A DNA stretch of 64,000 bases from assembly GCA_015143295.1 (NCBI GenBank), contig CM026565.1:15746041-15810040 (forward strand), in the 5' to 3' direction. Position 1 is the first letter of the stretch, and every line of letters starts with the position of its first letter. The DNA comes from Tetracentron sinense (Eukaryota > Streptophyta > Magnoliopsida > Trochodendrales > Trochodendraceae). A program made the position numbers and the translations under genes. The notes beneath the pieces are model-generated. The model did no database searches and was not told the origin of the DNA. It worked only from the letters and a program-made list of their open reading frames with translations. Positions 57,731 to 64,000 of the stretch are shown one piece after another.

Positions 57731-60700
57731 ATGGCCTCCAACTTGGTTCAACCTCAAATTCCAAGGTTGACAAAAGACAACTTTGAGAATTGGTGTATAC
57801 AAATGAAGGCATTGTTCGGGTCGCAAGATCTATGGGAGATCGTCAATGATGGGTACGTAGAACCCACCATGGAGCAAGAAGCCGTGTACACCGTGGAGCA
57901 GAAGAGCACTCTCAAGGATCAAAGAAAGAGGGATAAAAAGGCATTGTTCTTACTCTACCAAGCGTTGGACGAATCAACGTTCGAGAAGATCACTGAAGCA
58001 ACATCAAGCAAAAGGGCTTGGGAGATCCTAGGCACCATTTTCAAAGGAGTTGATCGTGTTAAGAGGATTCGCCTACAAGCTCTAAGAGCCGAGTTCGAGA
58101 CAACCCATATGAAAGAAGGTGAGAGCATCTCCGATTATTTTTCGCGATTACTTGTTATTGTGAATCAATTAAAGAGGAATGGTGAAAAGATTGAAGACCT
58201 CTGGGTCATAGAGAAGGTGCTACGATCCCTCACAACCAAGTTCGAACACGTGGTTGTGGCTATTGAAGAATCCAAAGATTTGGAGACACTCTCAGTTGAG
58301 GAGTTAATGGGATCACTTCAAATTCATGAGCAACGCATGCAGAAGAATCCTAGTTCCATGGTATTGGAACAAGCATTAGAGTCAAAATTGACTCTAAGAG
58401 ATCAAAGGGGCAGTCGCGGAGATTCACAACGTGGTGGTGGGAACCATGGTAATCGCGGAAGAGGTAGAGGACGAGGAAATTATCAAAGTCATACACAAAA
58501 TCAGCGGAGTTTCAACAGTAACCGCGGAAGAGGAACTGGCAGAGGTAGATCCACATATGGTCGTGGTAATACAAGAAGCATTCAATGCTACAATTGCAAC
58601 AAGTATGGGCACTATGCATTAGATTGTTGGAGCAAATCTGTGGCTCAAGATGAGCAATCCAACCTCGCCGAAGCATCAAATTGTGGAAGAGAAGACTCCA
58701 CACTCCTCCTTGCTCGAGAAGAAGTGTCTGGTCAACAAGATGTGTGGTATCTTGACTCGGGAGCTAGCAATCACATGTGTGGGAAGAAGGAACTCTTCGA
58801 GGAGATAACGGAAGGCATTCATGGTAATGTGAGCTTACGAGACTCATCCAAGGTCCCCGTGAAAGGCAAAGGTAAGGTTAAAATTTATCAGAAGAATGGT
58901 ACGCCAGAATATCCAATGTGTACTACGTGCCCAATATGAAAAACAATATACTTAGTATTGGACAACTCCTCGAAAAGGGGTACGTAATACACATGGAGAA
59001 TCACTCTCTTACTTTGAGAGATGCACGAGGAAGACTTGATGCACAAGTTCAAATGGCGAAGAATCGCATGTTCCCACTCTATCTTAACACAAAACTGGAA
59101 ATGTGCTTCCTTGGACGCAAGGAGAATGAGTCATGGAAGTGGCACATTTGCTTCGGGCATCTCAATTTCAATGGTCTCAGGCTATTATCCACAACGGGCA
59201 TGGTTTCTGGTTTGCCGGTCATTAAACAGGTGGACCATGTGTGTGAGACATGCACACTTAGCAAGCAACAACGAATTCCTTTCCAAAGTGGCAGATCGTG
59301 GAGAGCAATAAAACCATTACAGCTGGTTCACACAGATATCTGCGGACCGTTAGACCCAATTTCTCTCAGAAGAAGTAAGTATTTTATTACTTTCATTGAT
59401 GACTTCAGTAGAAAACTCTGGGTATATTTCATTAAAGAGAAATCTGCTGCTTTTACCATCTTTAAAAATTTTAAAGCCCGTGTTGCAGTAGAGAGCGGTT
59501 ATAAAATTAAGACACTGAGATCTGACAGAGGTGGCGAGTACACCTCAAATGCACTTCAAGAATATTGCAGACAACAGGGCATCAGACAACAATTTACAGT
59601 AGCTTATACACCACAGCAGAATGGGATTGCAGAAAGGAAGAATCGCACCATCCTTGATATGACAAGGACCATGCTTAAAGAGAAGGGATTGCCAAAGCAT
59701 TTCTAGGCCGAAGCAGTTGCATGCACAACTTATCTTCTCAACAGGTGCCCTACAAAAAGCACCAAGAACCAGACACCCCCGGAGGCATGGAGCGGCTATA
59801 AGCCCAGTGTGTCGCACTTGAAGATCTTTGGATGCATTGCCTATGCTCAAGTACCAGAAGCAAAAAGGAAGAAGTTGGATGATCGTGGCGAAAAATGCAT
59901 CTTCATTGGGTACAGTGAGGAGTCCAAAGCATACAAACTCTACAATCCACTTACTAATAAGGTAGTGGTGAGCAGAGATGTGATCTTCAGTGAAGAAGAA
60001 ACATGAAATTGGGATAAAGAAGAGAAAATCAAAGAGAATCAGATTGAGATAGAAGAGCAAGAAGCAGACCATGGAGAACAAAATCAAGAGAATATGTGGC
60101 AAACTATCTCAACACCAGCTCCACACGCATCATCATCTATAGTTCGGAGAAGTCCTGATGCACGACTCATAACTCCAGAAGGTACTTCATTAACTCAAAG
60201 CTCAACTAGTCCTTCATCATCTATAAGACCAATCAAAATGAGGAGTCTAAGAGAAATTTATGAGCAAACTGAAAACAATGATGATATAAATCTTCTCTGC
60301 CTATATGTTGATCATGAACCACTTACTTTTCAAGAGGCTGTGAAAGAAAATTGTTGGAGATCAGCCATAGAAGAGGAGATTTATGCCATCTAAAAGAATA
60401 AAACATGGGAGTTAACTTCACTTCCTAAGGGTCATAAGTCAATTGGTGTTAAGTGGGTATATAAGATCAAGCGAACGACCGATGCAAAAATTGACCGTTA
60501 CAAGGCGAGGCTTGTAGCTAAGGGCTACAAACAAAAATATGGCGTGGATTATGAAGAATTTTTTGCACCAGTTGCTCGACTTGATACAGTCAGGATGCTA
60601 ATCTCACTTGCCGCCCATCATAGTTGGAAAATTTACCAACTGGATGTAAAGTCAGCATTCCTCAATGGAATTCTTGATGAAGAAGTGTATGTGGAACAGC

Positions 60701-61851
60701 CCGAAGGCTTCATAGTAGAAGGAGAAGAGGATAAAGTTTATCGCCTAAAGAAAGCTTTATATGGATTAAAGCAGGCACCTCGAGCTTGGAATTCTCGGAT
60801 TGATAACTACCTTCAAGAAAATGGCTTTACTAAATGTCCATATGAGCATTCCCTCTACATGAAAAAGAACAGCCATGGAGAATTACTTATAACATGCCTC
60901 TATGTTGATGACTTGCTATTCACCGGGAACAGCCAGGAGATGTTCGATAAATTCAAACATGCTATGTTCAAGGAGTTCGAAATGACAGATTGTGGACTCA
61001 TGTCCTACTTCCTTGGTATAGAGGTGGGACAGCAAGCTGATGGTATATTCATATCTCAGAAAAGGTATGTGATGGAGCTTCTTAAGAAATTCAGATTGGA
61101 TGGCTGCAACCCAGTAAGCACTGCTGTAGCAATGGGTTCGAAGTTGACAAAAGAAGGAGAAGGAAAGACCGTGGATTCAACTCTATTCAAGAGTTTGATT
61201 GGAAGCTTAAGATATCTCACAATCACAAGACCAGATATAGTCCATGGTGTTGGACTTCTGAGCAGATACATGGAAACTCCAAAGGAATCTCATTGGCTTG
61301 CAGCGAAGAGAATCCTAAGGTACATTTCAAGAACTTTAGAATTTGGACTTTTCTATTCTTATAATGAGGATGCAGAGTTATATGGATACTCAGATAGTGA
61401 TTGGGGAGGTGACCAAGATGAACGTAAAAGCACAACATGGTATGTTTTTTACCTTGGATCCACAGCTTTCACATGGAGCTCTAAGAAGCAGAGTATTGTA
61501 GCTCTATCTACATGTGAAGCTGAGTATGTGGCGGCATCATCCACAGTTTGTGAAGCAATATGGCTAAGGAATCTCTTAAAAGAGTTGAATCATTTACAAG
61601 AAGAATCAACAATCATATACGTGGACAACAAGTCAGCTATTGCACTTGCCAAGAATCCGGTACAACATGGAAGAAGTAAACATATTGATACCAGATTCCA
61701 TTTTCTAAGAGACCATGTGAAGCAGAAAACAGTAAAGCTAGAGTATTGTGATACCAAAGAACAAGTAGCGGACATCTTTACTAAGGCTTTGCCAACTGAT
61801 GCATTCAGGAGACTAAGAGAATTGCTTGGAATGAGAAAACTTCCAGTTTGA
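57731..61851 (+). pseudogene. Copia M gag-pol polyprotein, 1 frameshift + 3 stops
   Basis: First ATG at 57731 (the frame is open slightly upstream). Gag: PRLTKDNFENWCIQMKA and the helical core with KRAWEIL (to about 58390), an Arg/Gly-rich basic stretch, zinc knuckle CYNCNKYGHYALDC (about 58588-58630). Protease: WYLDSGASNHMC (58747). Frameshift near 58905-58916, before VYYVPNMKNN. GAG-pre-integrase and integrase: WHICFGHLN, CETCTLSKQ, catalytic Asp in VHTDICGPL and FIDDFSRK, Glu in NGIAERKNRT. TAG at 59704, TGA at 60004, TAA at 60391, all in the same downstream frame. [38 protein letters not shown]. RNase [38 protein letters not shown]. Stop at 61849. About 1373 codons, full family length. 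Confidence 0.93.
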
Positions 61852-61858
61852 AGGGGGG
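61850..61858 (+). promoter_or_regulatory. Polypurine tract of copia M
   Basis: gaagggggg immediately before the 3' LTR, the plus-strand primer site. It begins within the stop codon of gag-pol. Confidence 0.9.
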
Positions 61859-62285
61859 TGTTGGAAACACAAACTTGAAAGTTTCTAGACTCTAACCTCA
61901 TGATGACTCTAGACTCCTAGAGTTTCTAGAATTTGGTAGAAGCATTTGATTTGGAGAACATGCAAGGATTTTCTAGAAGATTGTTCTCTTGGAAAAGTAA
62001 GAAATTTTTGAAAGTTTAAAAGGGCATTGCCCTTGTGTCTTATGGAAAAGTCTAGAATAGGGGTACACTTGTAATTTCACTTATGATGTAAACTCTATAA
62101 ATAGGAGTGTATTGGCTATGGTTTTGGCATTGAGTGGAGAAAGACTTCTAGTGTTTGTAAGCATTCCTTTATCTAATACAGTGAGTGTCTCTTCTTAATA
62201 GGCAGTAGCCTTCTTTGAAGTTTAGCTTTCTTTGTGTGGTTAGCAACATCTCCATTGTCTTGGGCAAGGCTTGACAAAGCCAACA
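61859..62285 (+). repeat. Copia M 3' LTR
   Basis: 427 bp, same length as the 5' LTR, with 8 substitutions and no indel that I could see. Ends AAGCCAACA followed by ACTTG. Confidence 0.95.
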
Positions 62286-62290
62286 ACTTG

Positions 62291-64000
62291 TCTCAAGTAA
62301 AATAACTAATTGAAAGCTTTTACCCAAATAAACAAATAACACACACTTTAGGGCATCTCAATAATTTGACTCCCTAATATCACGTCTCCTTGAGAATTGT
62401 CTAGGGTTTCTTATGATCATTACGGTGTCAACACTGTTAACAACCACAAGCTAACTAAAAAAAGTGACTTTAGTTAAATTTGATCTAATCTCATCTCCGA
62501 CCTGATGAGTCCACCGAATAGGCCCAAAAACGCCAGGTTTGATCATTTGTGTTAAATTGGATAAAGCTTCTCAGATTGTATACAACCCTATGGTTATCTG
62601 AGACCTCACCTTTTTTTTTTTGGATTCAAATGATATCATGTAACTAACACACAGCCAAACCTAAGGTAGCCACTAAGGTGCTAAAAGGGTAAGTCCAAGC
62701 AACCACTCCAAAAGGACTTGTCTTAAGAAGGGTTGATGGCCCCTTATACACCCCTATCTGAGACCTCACTTTAGAAGGCACTAAATTAGGTCACTCAATA
62801 GACTATGATTTTAAAATTATATGATTCCTTTAGTTTTATCAAATCCCATTGTAGAACCTTAAAATTCACAACATAGAACCCTAAAAATTCTCAACTCTAT
62901 AAAAATGTCCTACACACCCATAAAATTGTACAAAGGTCCTTATAGACCTTTCAAAATTATATAAAAAAACCTCCTAAGATTAAGAAAAAGGCCATACGCA
63001 TTCAAATTGGGCTCAATGGTAGGGAATGAGTCTCCCATGGCTCAAGTCTAGACACAAAGTACAAAGCCCATAAACGCAAACTCAAGACAAAATCCAAACG
63101 AGCATCACATGGCCCGAGTTTGAGCAGAAGTAAAAAACACCTAACCTAGGACTAAGTCCAAATGGGCCCCCTATGTCCGGAGTCTAGGCATGAAGTATAA
63201 AGCCCATAATCATGAATCCACATCCAAATTCAAGACTAATGGGCCATATAACCACCAAATGGATCGGTCCATAAGCAACAGATTTTGATCCCTATCCCAA
63301 ATAAGAATATTTCTTACTCTGGATTAAAGCCCAAAATCACTAAGATTTGGAATCTATGACTATTCTAATTATGGGGGAAATGGGAACCGTAAACTAATCC
63401 AAAAACATTATCCAATTTAAAGAGTCTAGATAAACAATTGATTGTGCTAACGGGAGGTGATAGGGACCTTTAAACACCCGCAAAAAGCAGTTACCTACTT
63501 ATATTCATATTAGGCTAAATTAAAAATTATTAAAATTATTAATTTAATGCCATTTTATTTAAGAATTGTACTTGAAATAGAATCATGCTAATCAAGGGGA
63601 TCAACTGAAATTGAAAACTAAAAATAAAAATGGAAAAAATTAGAAATTATAAAATTATAAAAAAATATAGACATAAATAATCACAAATATAAATAAGAAA
63701 ACAAACCTAAGGCTTCTACGTAGGGAAGCTGCTATGTAATTGAAATATTAGTATGAAATCTGTTATTATATTATAAATTGTATATTTTACTGGTAATCAT
63801 GATGAGTAAATGGTTGCAATTCTGATTCACCAAAAGAAGGATGTTGTTACTTACCCATTTCCACCACATGCCCTTCGACTGAGTTGAAGAAACCACTTTG
63901 AATGCATATGTTCTACAACAAAGCCTAACCCCGCACTTTCTTATAACACCATAACTGAGATTTCATCTAGGTTCAGTTATTTTGCTGAGACTTATAAAAC
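62291..64000. other. Intergenic DNA
   Basis: No gene recognised. It includes a repeated tatctgagacctcac stretch (about 62596 and 62755) and the dispersed repeat at 62890-63290. 63490-63790 is very AT-rich. Confidence 0.5.
62890..63290. repeat. Dispersed repeat, copy 2 (partner 34940-35280)
   Basis: Same order of words as copy 1 (tcctacacacccat; cctcctaag; aaaggcc; aatggtagggaatgagtctccc; aagtctagac; aaagccc). Within this copy the unit ...gtctagrcayraagtayaaagccc occurs twice (about 63044 and 63181). Confidence 0.55.

Larger units (their letters stand above)
57240..62285 (+). mobile_element. Copia retrotransposon M, structurally complete
   Basis: 5046 bp with 5' LTR, primer-binding site, one long gag-pol region, polypurine tract and 3' LTR. 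Target duplication ACTTG is exact (57235-57239 and 62286-62290). I counted 8 mismatches between the two 427 bp LTRs (about 1.9%). Because the ends, PBS and PPT are intact the RNA could still be moved by proteins from a related element; its own polyprotein is broken. The lineage within copia is not assigned. Confidence 0.95.

Overview
The window is nuclear DNA from a flowering plant. It holds one complete spliced plant gene (a class III peroxidase), a short decayed copy of a chloroplast gene (psaC), and otherwise layer upon layer of plant transposable elements: LTR retrotransposons, L1-clade LINEs, MITEs and Helitron-like ends. The species cannot be fixed from the sequence. There are no bacterial-style operons, no CRISPR array, and I recognised no rRNA or tRNA genes.

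Layout. 1-2747: degenerate minisatellite-rich retroelement DNA with a ~388 bp segment present twice. 3722-4333: C-terminal part of a SANT/MYB-like ORF. 6300-15982: a decayed copia element (D) whose 3' LTR was hit by a long LTR (A), which was hit by two more solo LTRs (B and C); target duplications of B and C are exact. 19250-25535: minus-strand LINE remnants. 25536-29630: a chimeric block of chromovirus-like LTR end (E), gag-protease, and an inverted copy of LTR A (A'). 29690-34648: LINE H, split by a 2521 bp solo LTR (F). 36159-36912: tandem MITEs and LINE tail J. 37208-44790: a hAT-like repeat carrying a near full-length LINE (I) and Helitron-like termini. 46437-48213: the peroxidase. 48656-51237: LINE K. 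51480-55330: a 3851 bp solo LTR (L). 56061-56246: psaC-derived insert. 57240-62285: a young, complete copia element (M) with 427 bp LTRs, PBS, PPT and exact target duplication, disabled by one frameshift and three stops.

The signal I find most interesting is in the long solo LTRs. B carries five tandem ~60 nt stem-loops whose two arms change together between units, including G-U wobbles. The related LTR F and the more distant LTR L carry tandem hairpin arrays of different sequence at nearly the same distance (about 1.6-2.05 kb) from the LTR start, downstream of the likely TATA box, so in the RNA leader. A second structural signal is a 3'-terminal stem-loop kept in three copies of one LINE family.

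Apart from the peroxidase, nothing here looks able to make a full functional protein. Gene order says little about cooperation between genes; the window records repeated insertion followed by LTR-LTR recombination.
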